Below the pieces are notes generated by a model. That model ran no database searches. It was not told the DNA's origin and saw nothing but the letters and a program-made list of their open reading frames with translations. Below, piece after piece: positions 1 through 7,810 of a DNA stretch of 64,000 bases; the first letter of the stretch is position 1, and each line of letters starts with the position of its first letter. Source of the DNA: DASUPK01 sp963815045 (GTDB taxonomy: Bacteria > Actinomycetota > Thermoleophilia > Solirubrobacterales > 70-9); NCBI GenBank assembly GCA_963815045.1, contig CAWFET010000002.1, forward strand, positions 1,491,168-1,555,167, given 5' to 3'. The translations under genes were made by a program, and so were the position numbers.

Positions 1-125
1 AGCGAGAGGATCACGGCGGCGTCGACGTAGCGGGTCTCGTCGGCGATCCGCAGGTCGAGCTCGAGGTCGGTCCAGTCGTCCGGGAGCGTCTCCACGACCG
101 CCTCGAAGTCCTCTACGAGTGCCAC
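1..125 (-). CDS. N-terminal fragment of an unrecognised protein (runs off window)
   Basis: Minus-strand reading frame open from a GTG start at 125 to the window edge, giving about 41 residues that begin MALVEDFEAVVETLPDDW and continue as an acidic, amphipathic stretch. The codon usage (GC-rich third positions) matches the neighbouring genes, which is the main reason to call it coding. It lies in the same orientation as the mntH/DtxR pair to its right, 51 bp downstream of the mntH stop. I do not recognise the family, and only the N-terminus is visible. Confidence 0.5.
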   Translation of the reverse strand, partial: MALVEDFEAVVETLPDDWTDLELDLRIADETRYVDAAVILS

Positions 126-176
126 GGACGCAGAGTATCGACGGCTTCGCCATCAGGTCGCGGCCACGAGCCGCCG

Positions 177-1556
177 CTAGCCGATGAAGACCTGCTCCAG
201 AAGGAAGACGTTGAGGGCGATGATCAGCCCCGAGAGCACGGAGACCACCACGGTGAGCCAGCCCGGATTCGCGAGCGAGCCCATCAGGTCTCGCCGGCGG
301 GTGAGCATCACGAGCGGGACCAGGGCGAACGGGATGCCGAAGGAGAGGACGACCTGGCTCGCCACCAGTGCGGCGGTTGGGTCGACGCCGATGGCGAGCA
401 CGATCAGCGCCGGAGTGAGCGTGATCGCCCGACGCAGGAAGATCGGGATCCGGCGGCGGATGAACCCCTGCATCACGACCTGTCCCGCCATGGTCCCCAC
501 CGACGATGAGGCGTAGCCCGACGCCAGCAGGGCCACGCCGAAGATCGTCGCCGCGCCCGGCGAGACGACCTGCTTGAGACCGTCGAAGGCCCCATCGATG
601 GTGTCGATCCCGGCCAGGCCGCTGCCGTGGAAGAGGGCGGCGGCCATGATCATCATCGCGAGGTTGACCGCGCCCGCGAGCGCCATTGCGATCACCACGT
701 CGATGCGCTCGAACCGCAGGATCTTCCGCCTCTCCCTCTCGTCGCGGCCCACGATCCGGCGCTGCGTGAGGGCCGAATGCAGATAGATGACGTGCGGCAT
801 CACGGTGGCGCCGATGATTCCCGTGGCCAGCAGGATGCTCTCGGTGCCGTCGAATCCCGGCGTGAAGAGGTGCTTGGCCACCTGGCTCCCATCGGGATGC
901 GACTCGAAGATCTCGAAGGCGAAGGCGAGGACGACGACGCCGACCATCACGACGATGCCCGCCTCGAGCCGGCGGAAGCCCTTCTGCTGCAGGCCGAGGA
1001 TGGCGAAGGCGCCGGCGCCCGCGAGCAGGCCCGCCGGGAACAGCGGGATTCCGAAGAGCAGGTTCAGGCCGAGTGCCGCGCCGACCACCTCGGCGATGTC
1101 GCAGGCTGCCGCCACGATCTCCGCCTGCAGCCAGAGTCCGATGGACGTGCGGCGCGAGAAGGCGTCCCGGCAAGCCTCCGCCAGGTTCCTCCCGGTCGCG
1201 ATCCCGAGCTTCGCCGACTGCGTCTGGACGACCATCGCGATCAGGTTCGCCCCGAGGACCACCCAGAGCAGCAGGTAGCCGAACTTGGCGCCACCGGCGA
1301 TGTTCGTGGCGAAGTTGCCCGGGTCGACGTACGCGACGGCGGCGATGAACGCCGGGCCGAGGAACGGCCAGATCCGGGCCAACCCGCGCGCGTGTCCGTC
1401 GAGCGAGCGGCGAGCCGCCCGGTTGACGGCCGCCTCGCCGGGAAGGACGTCCTCGGGCAGCACGTCCTCGGCGCCGCCGAGGAAGTCTCCGGGTGCCGGG
1501 GGCTCCGAGAGCTCGCCGGGCAGTGGATCGACGAGCCCGAGTTCCTCCTCAGCCAC
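177..1556 (-). CDS. mntH: Nramp-family Mn2+/Fe2+ transporter
   Basis: Proton-coupled divalent metal (Mn2+, Fe2+) importer of the inner membrane. The 459-residue protein has the Nramp signatures: DPGNFATN in TM1 (about residue 78), which supplies the metal ligands Asp and Asn, and MPHVIYLHS in TM6 (about residue 255). About eleven hydrophobic segments follow a soluble acidic N-terminal tail of roughly 60 residues, a little longer than usual. It starts at GTG 1556, inside the 3' end of the upstream DtxR-family gene (8-bp overlap, GTGGCTGA), so the two are translationally coupled. A palindrome in front of the regulator suggests metal-dependent repression of both genes. The family call is firm; preference for Mn over Fe is inferred from the regulator partner. 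Confidence 0.93.
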   Translation of the reverse strand: MAEEELGLVDPLPGELSEPPAPGDFLGGAEDVLPEDVLPGEAAVNRAARRSLDGHARGLARIWPFLGPAFIAAVAYVDPGNFATNIAGGAKFGYLLLWVVLGANLIAMVVQTQSAKLGIATGRNLAEACRDAFSRRTSIGLWLQAEIVAAACDIAEVVGAALGLNLLFGIPLFPAGLLAGAGAFAILGLQQKGFRRLEAGIVVMVGVVVLAFAFEIFESHPDGSQVAKHLFTPGFDGTESILLATGIIGATVMPHVIYLHSALTQRRIVGRDERERRKILRFERIDVVIAMALAGAVNLAMMIMAAALFHGSGLAGIDTIDGAFDGLKQVVSPGAATIFGVALLASGYASSSVGTMAGQVVMQGFIRRRIPIFLRRAITLTPALIVLAIGVDPTAALVASQVVLSFGIPFALVPLVMLTRRRDLMGSLANPGWLTVVVSVLSGLIIALNVFLLEQVFIG

Positions 1557-2241
1557 GCTGGACCCTCATGCTCTCCGCGAGCTTCGGGCCGAGCGGGTGG
1601 GTGCGGCCCCCGATCTCGACGATGACCGGCCCCCCGAACGGCTCGCGGCTCCTGATCGAAAGCTTCGCCCCAGGCTGGATCGACCTCTCCGCGAGGTAGC
1701 GCAGCATCGCCGCGTCGCTGTCGGATACGCGGGTGAAGACGGCTTCCTCGCCCGGCTCGACCTCGGTCAGCGGCACTGAGTCGTCGGAGCGGATCGCCAG
1801 GTCGCGGTCGGGGATCGGATCGCCATGGGGATCGATGGCGGGCTCTCCGAGCTTGGCCGCGATCAGCTCCTCGAGCTCCTCGGAGATGTGGTGCTCGAGC
1901 ACCTCGGCCTCCTCGTGGACCCGGTCCCACGGCATGCCCAGGACCTCGGCGAGGAAGAGCTCGATCAGCCTGTGGTGACGGATCATCTCGAGCGCGATGC
2001 GCTCGCCCTCCGGCGTCAGGCGCGCCCCCCGGTAGGGGGCATACTCGACCACTCCCTCCTTGGCGAGGCGCCGCAGCATCCCGGAGGCGGACGCGGGCGT
2101 GACGCCCAACCGCTGCGCCACGGCCGTGGTGCCCACCCCCTCCGGCTCGCGCGCCTGCAGCTCGTAGAGCGCCTTCGCGTAGTTCTCGGCGCCCTCGTTG
2201 GTGCGGCGCTTCGGGTGGGCGTTGTGAGCCTGCGCCGGCAT
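1549..2241 (-). CDS. DtxR/IdeR/MntR-family metal-dependent transcriptional repressor
   Basis: Metal-sensing repressor of 230 residues. An N-terminal winged helix (about residues 15-75, including TTAVAQRLGVTPASASGMLRR) is followed by the DtxR metal-binding and dimerisation domain (about 76-145; HHRLIELFL and HEEAEVLEHHISEELEE carry the His/Glu ligands) and a C-terminal FeoA/SH3-like domain (about 155-228), as in IdeR. The three-domain length fits IdeR/DtxR better than two-domain MntR, but the gene is coupled to an Nramp transporter, so manganese control is likely. ATG start at 2241, 28 bp from a perfect 9-6-9 inverted repeat that is probably its own operator. Whether it is a global iron regulator or a local manganese regulator cannot be settled here. 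Confidence 0.9.
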   Translation of the reverse strand: MPAQAHNAHPKRRTNEGAENYAKALYELQAREPEGVGTTAVAQRLGVTPASASGMLRRLAKEGVVEYAPYRGARLTPEGERIALEMIRHHRLIELFLAEVLGMPWDRVHEEAEVLEHHISEELEELIAAKLGEPAIDPHGDPIPDRDLAIRSDDSVPLTEVEPGEEAVFTRVSDSDAAMLRYLAERSIQPGAKLSIRSREPFGGPVIVEIGGRTHPLGPKLAESMRVQRG

Positions 2242-2268
2242 CCGCGGTATTGAAGCAGATCCAAACTC

Positions 2269-2292
2269 AGAAGTTAGGAGTGGCTAACTTCT
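2269..2292. promoter_or_regulatory. Perfect inverted repeat, candidate DtxR-family operator
   Basis: AGAAGTTAG and CTAACTTCT are perfect reverse complements separated by six bases (GAGTGG). The element sits between the divergent DtxR-family regulator (start 2241) and the ygfZ-like gene (start 2304). The TTAG...CTAA core resembles the known DtxR/IdeR operator layout (TTAGGTTAG...CTAACCTAA), so autoregulation of the regulator-mntH operon is the simplest reading. It may also affect the divergent gene, whose start is only 12 bp away. Confidence 0.65.
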
Positions 2293-2303
2293 ACACTGTG
2301 CAC

Positions 2304-3263
2304 ATGGCCGAGAGCGCAACGCAGATCGAGCTCGACGGGCAGTACCGCGCCCTCCGTGAGGAGGCCGGGTTCCTGCGACGCGGAAGCGCCGCCCTGCTGG
2401 TCTCCGGTCCCGACGCCGCCGAGTATCTGCAGGGCCAGCTCACCAACGACATCGAGGCGCTGGAGCCCGGAGCGGGGTGTTACGCGGCCCTCCTCGATCG
2501 CAAGGGCCACCTCACCTCCGACATGCGGGTGCTGCACCTCGAGAACGGTGATCTCTGGCTCGACCTCGAGCCGGTCTCCGCGGACGCGGTCCAAAAGCAT
2601 CTGCGGACCTACAGCATCGGCCGGGAGGTCGAGATCGAGGACGTCACCGACCGCTGGTCGATCGTCTCGCTGATCGGTCCGCGCTCGCCCGAACTCTCCG
2701 GCTTCGAGGGTCTCGGGCCGGAACACGTCCACCGCTCTCGCCAGTGGGATGGCATCGACGTGCTCGGGGTCGCCACAGACCTCGGCATCGATCTGATCGT
2801 GAAGCTCGATGACACCGACGCGCTCGAGACGGCGCTCTCCTCGGCCGGCGCCGTTCCGGTGAGCGACGAGGCCGCCGAGATCATTCGCGTGGAGTCGGGC
2901 CGGCCCAGGTTCGGGCTCGAGATGAGCTCCGAGCACATGCCCGCGGAGGCCGGCATCGTCGAGCGGGCGGTCGACTTCGAGAAGGGCTGCTACATCGGCC
3001 AGGAGCCGGTTGCCCGCCTGCATTACCGCGGCAAGCCCAACCGGACACTGCGCGGTCTCCGTCTGAGCGCGCCCGCCGCACACGGCGACCCGCTCGTCCT
3101 CGGCGACAAGGAGGTCGGCGCGATCGGCACCGCGTGCCTCTCGCCCGCCCACGGAGCGATCGCCCTCGCGATCGTTCGCCGCGAGGCCGCTGAGGGTGAG
3201 CAGCTGGCCATCGGCGATGGCGGCGCCACCGCCGAGGTGGTCGAGCTGCCCTTCGTCTCCTGA
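2304..3263 (+). CDS. ygfZ: YgfZ/GcvT-like folate-binding protein
   Basis: Probable tetrahydrofolate-dependent helper for Fe-S cluster enzymes. The 319-residue protein has the family hallmark KGCYIGQE (about residue 230), with the conserved Cys of K-G-C-Y-x-G-Q-E, and the GcvT-like fold: an N-terminal segment SALLVSGPDAAEYLQGQLTN and a C-terminal barrel beginning around PNRTLRGLRL. I chose ATG 2304 because the in-frame upstream extension would translate through the palindromic operator and does not resemble the family. Divergent from the DtxR-family gene. Many Fe-S proteins are encoded later in the window, but there is no operon link to them. Confidence 0.85.
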   Translation: MAESATQIELDGQYRALREEAGFLRRGSAALLVSGPDAAEYLQGQLTNDIEALEPGAGCYAALLDRKGHLTSDMRVLHLENGDLWLDLEPVSADAVQKHLRTYSIGREVEIEDVTDRWSIVSLIGPRSPELSGFEGLGPEHVHRSRQWDGIDVLGVATDLGIDLIVKLDDTDALETALSSAGAVPVSDEAAEIIRVESGRPRFGLEMSSEHMPAEAGIVERAVDFEKGCYIGQEPVARLHYRGKPNRTLRGLRLSAPAAHGDPLVLGDKEVGAIGTACLSPAHGAIALAIVRREAAEGEQLAIGDGGATAEVVELPFVS

Positions 3264-3309
3264 GGCACTGAGGCGGACCGTCCCGCCATTCGGCTAGATT
3301 CCTCGGCGC

Positions 3310-3720
3310 ATGCTGCGGAGGAGGGGCAGAGCGCTGCTCTTGCCGGCCACGTTGCTGGTCGTCGTGGTCGTCGCGGGCTGTGGCCGTAACGACTTCAACA
3401 ACGACCCGCGGCCTCCCATCCCCGCGGAGGTGAGCGTGAAGATCGCAACCGACGGGGTCGGTGTCTCTCCAAGGGAGGTCGGCGCCGGCCTCGTGAACTT
3501 CACGGTCGCCAACCTCACCAACGGGACCGGCAGCCTGGCGATTCACGGGCCGGTCAGCGCCGAGTCGGACCAGATCGGGCCCGGCGACGCGGAGACCTTC
3601 AAGGTGAACCTGAAGACCGGAAGCTACGAGGCGAGCGCCAACGGCATCGCGGTGCGCCCGTTCAGCTTCACCGTCGGGCCCGAGCGGCCCTCCGGCAAGA
3701 ACGACCTGCTGCTGCCCTAG
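3310..3720 (+). CDS. Small predicted lipoprotein
   Basis: 136 residues. The N-terminus has arginines, a hydrophobic run (about residues 9-22) and the lipobox VAGC, predicting lipid attachment at Cys23 and location on the outer face of the membrane. The remaining 110 residues look like one beta-sandwich domain (VNFTVANLTNGTGSLAIHG, then ETFKVNLKTGSYEASA), similar in style to cupredoxin-like or DUF4397-like surface domains, but without His/Cys copper ligands. Stand-alone gene 46 bp after ygfZ. Function unknown. Confidence 0.75.
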   Translation: MLRRRGRALLLPATLLVVVVVAGCGRNDFNNDPRPPIPAEVSVKIATDGVGVSPREVGAGLVNFTVANLTNGTGSLAIHGPVSAESDQIGPGDAETFKVNLKTGSYEASANGIAVRPFSFTVGPERPSGKNDLLLP

Positions 3721-3726
3721 CCGCCG

Positions 3727-3927
3727 CTAGGAGCGGGCGTCGCCCGAGGCCCGGGCCCCGTCCACGAGGCGGGGCAGGACCGAGTTGAGCATGACCTCGA
3801 GCCGGGCGTAGCCGGTTCTGTGCTCGGCCGACCGAAGCGTGAGCGCGACGCGGGCCGGATCGATTCGATGCAGGCCGGCCCCACCGCCCCTCCGCGGAGG
3901 GAACCCTTTGTTCTCGGACGCTTCCAT
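3727..3927 (-). CDS. Short hypothetical protein sharing its N-terminus with the downstream-strand nuclease-like gene
   Basis: 66-residue frame on the minus strand, starting at ATG 3927 (MEASENKGFPPRRGGG) and ending at 3727. Its first residues and the DNA around its start (TCGGACGCTTCCATG read on the plus strand) match exactly the start region of the 449-residue gene at 4038-5387, so it may be a decayed or duplicated start. The remainder (HRIDPARVALTLRSAEHRTG) could form two helices; no family recognised. It may be a real small gene or a remnant. Confidence 0.35.
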   Translation of the reverse strand: MEASENKGFPPRRGGGAGLHRIDPARVALTLRSAEHRTGYARLEVMLNSVLPRLVDGARASGDARS

Positions 3928-4003
3928 GCGTGCTCTTTTGTCCTTTTCGTCGCCGGGCAGGGGAAGCATTATCGCCCAGACCGGGGTTGGACGGAATATT
4001 CGG

Positions 4004-4039
4004 GGGGGTCAAATCGGGGGTCAAATCGGGGGTCAAATC
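4004..4039. repeat. Three tandem copies of a 12-bp unit
   Basis: GGGGGTCAAATC occurs three times head to tail with no mismatch (4004-4015, 4016-4027, 4028-4039). The array begins immediately past the 3' end of the nuclease-like gene, whose TGA stop (4038-4040) overlaps the last copy. The unit length is a multiple of three, so it is readable as the tripeptide-like repeat TPDL in one minus-strand frame, but no convincing gene uses that frame. Confidence 0.85.
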
Positions 4040-5387
4040 AGGCCTCGCCTTCCTCCGGGCTCGCCACCTCGATCAGGGCCTCGATCCGCTCCAGCCGCGC
4101 GCGCACGCCCTCGACCATCTCGTCGAGCCCGGCGCGGGCCTTCTCCGAGCTCGTCTTGATCCCGGTCAGGGTGGAGCGGATGGCCTGCGCCTGCTTCAGG
4201 CAGGTCACGGCCTCCTCCGCCACGATCTGGACCTCCGCAGCGTCCACAGTCAGGTCCTGCTCACGGGCCATCGCCACGCGAGCGGCGGCCAGGCGGTAGG
4301 CGACCTCGAGCGCCAGTCCATCGGGTTCCTCGCGATCGACGGCGACGATCAGCTTGTTCCCCTCGTACTCGACGAGCGTCTCCCGTCCCGCGGGCACGCG
4401 GTCCTCTCCGGCGACGACCAGAACGCCGAAGGAGGCGGCGCGCGACGCCATCGCCTCGTTGAGCTCCTTCCAAGCCTCGTTCTTCGAGAGCCGCTTGTCC
4501 TTGGCCTCGAAGATGACGCGCCCCACCGCGGGACCGCTGGCGGCCCCGAGCTCGATCAGCGTGTCGCCCTTCTTCCCTCCCCCCTCGGCGCCCTCTCCGC
4601 CGGTGTGCGACGAGGCGTCGCCGCGGGTGGCGGCGATGCGCTCGAGCGACCGGTCGACCCGATCCTCGAAGCTCCGCCCCTTGCGGGTGCCGGCCTCCTC
4701 GGCCTCCTCCAGCGCCTCGCGGCCCTGGTCGAGACCGGCGAGCTCCGCGGCGCGGCTGAGCAGCTCGTCGACCTTCGCCTCGAGCTTCTGGTCGCGCGTG
4801 TCCTGGTCCTCCTTGCGCTCGCGAGCCCAGGTCCGGAGCGTCGCCATGATCGGGCCGAGCGGGTTGCGATCGTCGTCCGCCGAGAGCCGGCGCATGAACT
4901 CCTCGTCGCGCTCGTCGAGCATCCGCTTGATCTGGGCCTGGACGGCGCCCTCACGGTCCTCCCCGAAGGTCTCCGCGATCTGCTCGGAGAGCACCTCGCT
5001 GTGCGACTCGAGCGCCTGGCCGAGGGCGCCCTCGGCCCCCTCGTCGCCCAGCGCCCGCCGCAGGCCCTCCTCGATCCGCTCGACGGCCTCGCGGTTCTTC
5101 GTCTCGATCGACTCTCGGTGGGCGCTTGTCACCTGCTCGAACTCGCGCCGGACATAGTCGACCTCGACCGCGGTCTCCTCCCGGTCGAGGACGCGCGCGC
5201 CGATTTCGACGGCGCGCCGAATCGTCTTCGCGGGCTCCTCCCCCGCCTCCGCGCGCTCGCGGGCTACCCGCGCCGTCTGCTCGTCGGCGATCGTCAGGCC
5301 CTCGATCACGATCCGGTCCCCGAGCAGGCGAACCGAGCCGGATCCCTCTGGCTCGAGCGGCAGCTGTGGCTTTTCGGACGCTTCCAT
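4038..5387 (-). CDS. Coiled-coil protein with PD-(D/E)xK-like nuclease signature
   Basis: 449 residues, not a family I can name. Residues about 40-260 are Glu/Arg/Lys/Ala-rich and predicted helical coiled coil. The central part then shows FEDRVDRSLERIA, GGKKGDTLIELG and GRVIFEAKDKRLS, i.e. an E...(G)D...ExK arrangement typical of PD-(D/E)xK nucleases and seen in the RmuC/DNA-processing group. The C-terminal 120 residues are again helical. ATG start at 5387; nearest neighbour on the same strand is the short frame at 3727-3927, which shares the MEASE start. Predicted cytoplasmic DNA- or RNA-processing enzyme; the catalytic assignment is an inference from motif spacing only. Confidence 0.65.
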   Translation of the reverse strand: MEASEKPQLPLEPEGSGSVRLLGDRIVIEGLTIADEQTARVARERAEAGEEPAKTIRRAVEIGARVLDREETAVEVDYVRREFEQVTSAHRESIETKNREAVERIEEGLRRALGDEGAEGALGQALESHSEVLSEQIAETFGEDREGAVQAQIKRMLDERDEEFMRRLSADDDRNPLGPIMATLRTWARERKEDQDTRDQKLEAKVDELLSRAAELAGLDQGREALEEAEEAGTRKGRSFEDRVDRSLERIAATRGDASSHTGGEGAEGGGKKGDTLIELGAASGPAVGRVIFEAKDKRLSKNEAWKELNEAMASRAASFGVLVVAGEDRVPAGRETLVEYEGNKLIVAVDREEPDGLALEVAYRLAAARVAMAREQDLTVDAAEVQIVAEEAVTCLKQAQAIRSTLTGIKTSSEKARAGLDEMVEGVRARLERIEALIEVASPEEGEA

Positions 5388-5516
5388 GGATCTTCGAACG
5401 TAGTCGGGAGACCGGACGGGAACCTGACGAGGGACGGTTGACTACGATCCACGCGTCCGTCAGAGCACCGGTAATCGGGTCGCGCTCACGCGCGCCCTCT
5501 CACAACAGGAGTGACC

Positions 5517-6779
5517 TTGGCCGTAGAGATCGCCGACGTATCCAAGCTCGATGTCCAGCCGGGCGAGCTGCCCGAGAAGATGGCCGCCTGGGTCATTCGC
5601 CAGGAGCGCGAGGGCGAGCCCAAGGACGCCATGCAGGTGGAGGAGATCGAGGTGCCGCAGCCGGGCGCCTTCGAGGTGATCGTCCGCGTGATGGCCGCGG
5701 GGGTCAACTTCAACAACGTCTGGGCCTCTCTCGGCAAGCCCGTGTCCGTCTTCGGCTACGGCGACCACCCCGAGTACGGCCACCACATCCCAGGCTCCGA
5801 CGCCTCGGGCGTCGTCTGGAAGGTCGGCGAAGGCGTCACCCGCTGGAAGCCGGGAGACGAGGTCGTGATCCACTGCAACCAGGCCTCCTACGAGGACGTC
5901 GAGGTGCACGGCCTGGATCCGATGGCGGCGCCCAGCCAGGAGATCTGGGGCTACGAGACGACCTGGGGCTCCTTCGCCCAGTTCACCAAGGTCCAGGCGC
6001 AGCAGTTGCTGCCCAAGCCCAAGAACCTCTCCTGGGCGGAGTCCTCCGCCTACGGGCTGACCTACTTCACGGCCTACCGGATGCTGATGGACCAGTGCAA
6101 GCTCCAGGCGGGGCACAACGTCCTGATCTGGGGCGCGGCCGGCGGCCTCGGAGTCTTCGCCGTCCAGCTCTGCAAGGCGGCCGGTGCGAACGCGGTCGGC
6201 GTCGTCTCCTCCGACGAGAAGGGGGAGCTGGTCAAGCGGCTCGGTGCGGTCGACTACGTCAATCGCAACGACTTCACGGGCATGATGCGTGACGACGAGA
6301 ACATCAACGACCGCGAGGCGGAGAAGGGCCGCTTCAAGGTCTCGCGCGAGTTCGCCAAGAGGGTCAAGGAGATCCTCGGCGATGCTCCCGACATCGTCTT
6401 CGAGCACGTCGGCCGGGCGACCTTCCCGACGTCGGTGTTCACGGTCAAGCCGTTCGGCAAGGTGGTGATCTGCGGCGCGACCTCGGGATACACGCTCGAC
6501 TTCGACGTCCGCTACCTGTGGATGAAGCAGAAGCAGATCATCGGCTCGCACTTCGCCAACGCCTACGAGTGCTGGCGGGCTAATGAGCTGATGGCAGAGG
6601 GCAAGGTCCAGCCGGTCCTGTGGCGGGTGATGGGGTTCGACGGCGTCGCCGATGCTCACCAGCTCCTCCACGAGAACAAGCACCTCGGCAAGATCTCGAT
6701 CCTCGTGGGCGCGACGAGCGAGGACGAGGGCAAGGAAGAGGACGGTCCCGGCGCGATCCGGGCCGAGGTGGGCGCATGA
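5517..6779 (+). CDS. ccr: Crotonyl-CoA carboxylase/reductase (EMC pathway)
   Basis: Converts crotonyl-CoA, CO2 and NADPH to (2S)-ethylmalonyl-CoA, the signature step of the ethylmalonyl-CoA pathway. About 420 residues, an MDR-family reductase: GVNFNNVWASLG near the N-terminus, WGYETTWGSFAQF mid-protein, nucleotide-binding LIWGAAGGLGVFAVQL, FEHVGRATFP, and IIGSHFANAYECW. The Asn of NFNNVW, Glu of GYET and His of GSHFAN match residues known to hold CO2 in characterised Ccr; the aromatic residue before that Glu is Tyr where I recall Phe. I prefer TTG 5517 because AGGAG (5507-5511) lies five bases upstream; GTG 5511 would overlap it. It overlaps the next gene by four bases (ATGA). Confidence 0.93.
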   Translation: MAVEIADVSKLDVQPGELPEKMAAWVIRQEREGEPKDAMQVEEIEVPQPGAFEVIVRVMAAGVNFNNVWASLGKPVSVFGYGDHPEYGHHIPGSDASGVVWKVGEGVTRWKPGDEVVIHCNQASYEDVEVHGLDPMAAPSQEIWGYETTWGSFAQFTKVQAQQLLPKPKNLSWAESSAYGLTYFTAYRMLMDQCKLQAGHNVLIWGAAGGLGVFAVQLCKAAGANAVGVVSSDEKGELVKRLGAVDYVNRNDFTGMMRDDENINDREAEKGRFKVSREFAKRVKEILGDAPDIVFEHVGRATFPTSVFTVKPFGKVVICGATSGYTLDFDVRYLWMKQKQIIGSHFANAYECWRANELMAEGKVQPVLWRVMGFDGVADAHQLLHENKHLGKISILVGATSEDEGKEEDGPGAIRAEVGA

Positions 6780-7126
6780 GCACGCCGGAGCCGGCCCAGG
6801 GCACCTGGGAGCAGCCGTCCATCGACACCGGGACCCTCGAGATCGTCTACATCGAGTGGCACGTCCACCCCTTCCGCGCGGAGCGCTGGTACGAGATCTG
6901 GGAGCCCGGCGCCGCCCGGGCCATGGCCTTCGGCGCCAAGGGCTGGTCGCTGACCCGGAACGTCGAGGACCCCCTGCACTTCCGCCAGGCCTCGGTCTGG
7001 GACAACCATGAGGACTTCGAGCGCTACTGGTACTCCGACGAGATCGCGGCTCTGCGCGAGGAGGCGCTCAACTACTACAACAAGCCCCTCCTCCCGGTCT
7101 GGCACACCCTGATCGCGGGAGAGTGA
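6776..7126 (+). CDS. Small dimeric alpha/beta-barrel-like protein coupled to ccr
   Basis: 116 residues, starting at ATG 6776 in a 4-bp overlap with the ccr stop, so surely cotranslated. The central sequence (EIVYIEWHVHPFRAERWYEIWEPGAARAMAF, split here as IVYIEWHVHPFRAERWYEIW and following) and the FRQASVWDNHEDFERYWYS segment are reminiscent of antibiotic-biosynthesis monooxygenase/EthD-type ferredoxin-like folds rich in Trp and Tyr. No cofactor motif. By context it may assist the EMC pathway, but no activity can be read from the sequence. Confidence 0.75.
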   Translation: MSTPEPAQGTWEQPSIDTGTLEIVYIEWHVHPFRAERWYEIWEPGAARAMAFGAKGWSLTRNVEDPLHFRQASVWDNHEDFERYWYSDEIAALREEALNYYNKPLLPVWHTLIAGE

Positions 7127-7788
7127 TCCGCCCCCTCCTCGCACTCGCGGGAGCGACGGCGGTCGGCGCGGTCGTGCTGCTGGCCGCCCCGGGGATGAGA
7201 CATGCCGAGGCCGCGCCCTGCCCGCCGCCCGTGTTCACGAATTCCGCCGGGTCCCTCTCCATTTCGGGCGCGCCGACGTGTACCGATGATCCGGAGCAGC
7301 TCTCGGTCTTCTGCTCCGCAGGCACGGTCCACCTCGACTACTCCGTCAACGGCAACCTCTCCCAGACGTACGACTCCGCCGTCGCCTGTGGGGCGCCCTC
7401 CCGAATCGTCGTGACCGGGAATTACGGAGCGGATCAGATCGACCTCGCACGGGTCAGCGCAGCCAACGGCTTCACCGGCATCAGCCAGCCGAACGTGCTG
7501 GACGGGGGAGCCGATGCCGATGTGCTCGCGCCGGGGCCGCTGGCCAGCTCCGACGTCGGCAGCTATGGGAGCGACATCCTCCTGCTTCGGAACGGGAAGG
7601 CCGACCAGGCGAACTGCGGACCGGACGTCGATGCCGTTCAGACGGACGCGCCCGGAACGGATTCCCTGATCGACTGCGAGGTCGTCGATGCCGCCCCGAC
7701 CCCGGCCAGCCCGAAGAATAAGAAGAAGAAGTGCAAGAAGAAGCACGGCAAGCGGCACCACTGCAAGAAGCGCCGCGCAGCTACTTAG
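7123..7788 (+). CDS. Secreted protein with lysine/cysteine-rich C-terminal tail
   Basis: 221 residues from GTG 7123, overlapping the previous stop by four bases. A signal peptide (LLALAGATAVGAVVLLAA, cleavage near AEA) is followed by a Cys-containing beta-rich region and RTX-like asparagine/glycine/aspartate segments (GNYGADQIDLARV, LDGGADADVLAPG) without full nonapeptides. The last 24 residues are extremely basic with two Cys (ending KKHGKRHHCKKRRAAT). Similar tails close two other secreted proteins in this window. Likely surface-exposed and possibly Ca2+-binding; function unknown. Confidence 0.75.
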   Translation: MIRPLLALAGATAVGAVVLLAAPGMRHAEAAPCPPPVFTNSAGSLSISGAPTCTDDPEQLSVFCSAGTVHLDYSVNGNLSQTYDSAVACGAPSRIVVTGNYGADQIDLARVSAANGFTGISQPNVLDGGADADVLAPGPLASSDVGSYGSDILLLRNGKADQANCGPDVDAVQTDAPGTDSLIDCEVVDAAPTPASPKNKKKKCKKKHGKRHHCKKRRAAT

Positions 7789-7810
7789 CCCCAGGACCGG
7801 TGTTCCCTCT

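Noticed and set aside
627..1625. 332-residue plus-strand reading frame opposite mntH
   Set aside because: Shadow of mntH: low-complexity Arg/Asp/His composition, no family motif, and mntH is certain.
4004..4039. Possible CRISPR or clustered repeat array
   Set aside because: Only three directly adjoining 12-bp units without spacers; a simple tandem repeat.
3930..5441. 503-residue plus-strand frame opposite the coiled-coil nuclease-like gene
   Set aside because: Antisense shadow, Leu/Arg/Asp-rich with no motifs; the minus frame has the nuclease signature and a sensible start.
5440..5500. TTGACT at about 5448 as -35 box for ccr
   Set aside because: No -10-like hexamer at 16-19 bp spacing; the nearest AT-rich sequence is about 28 bp away.
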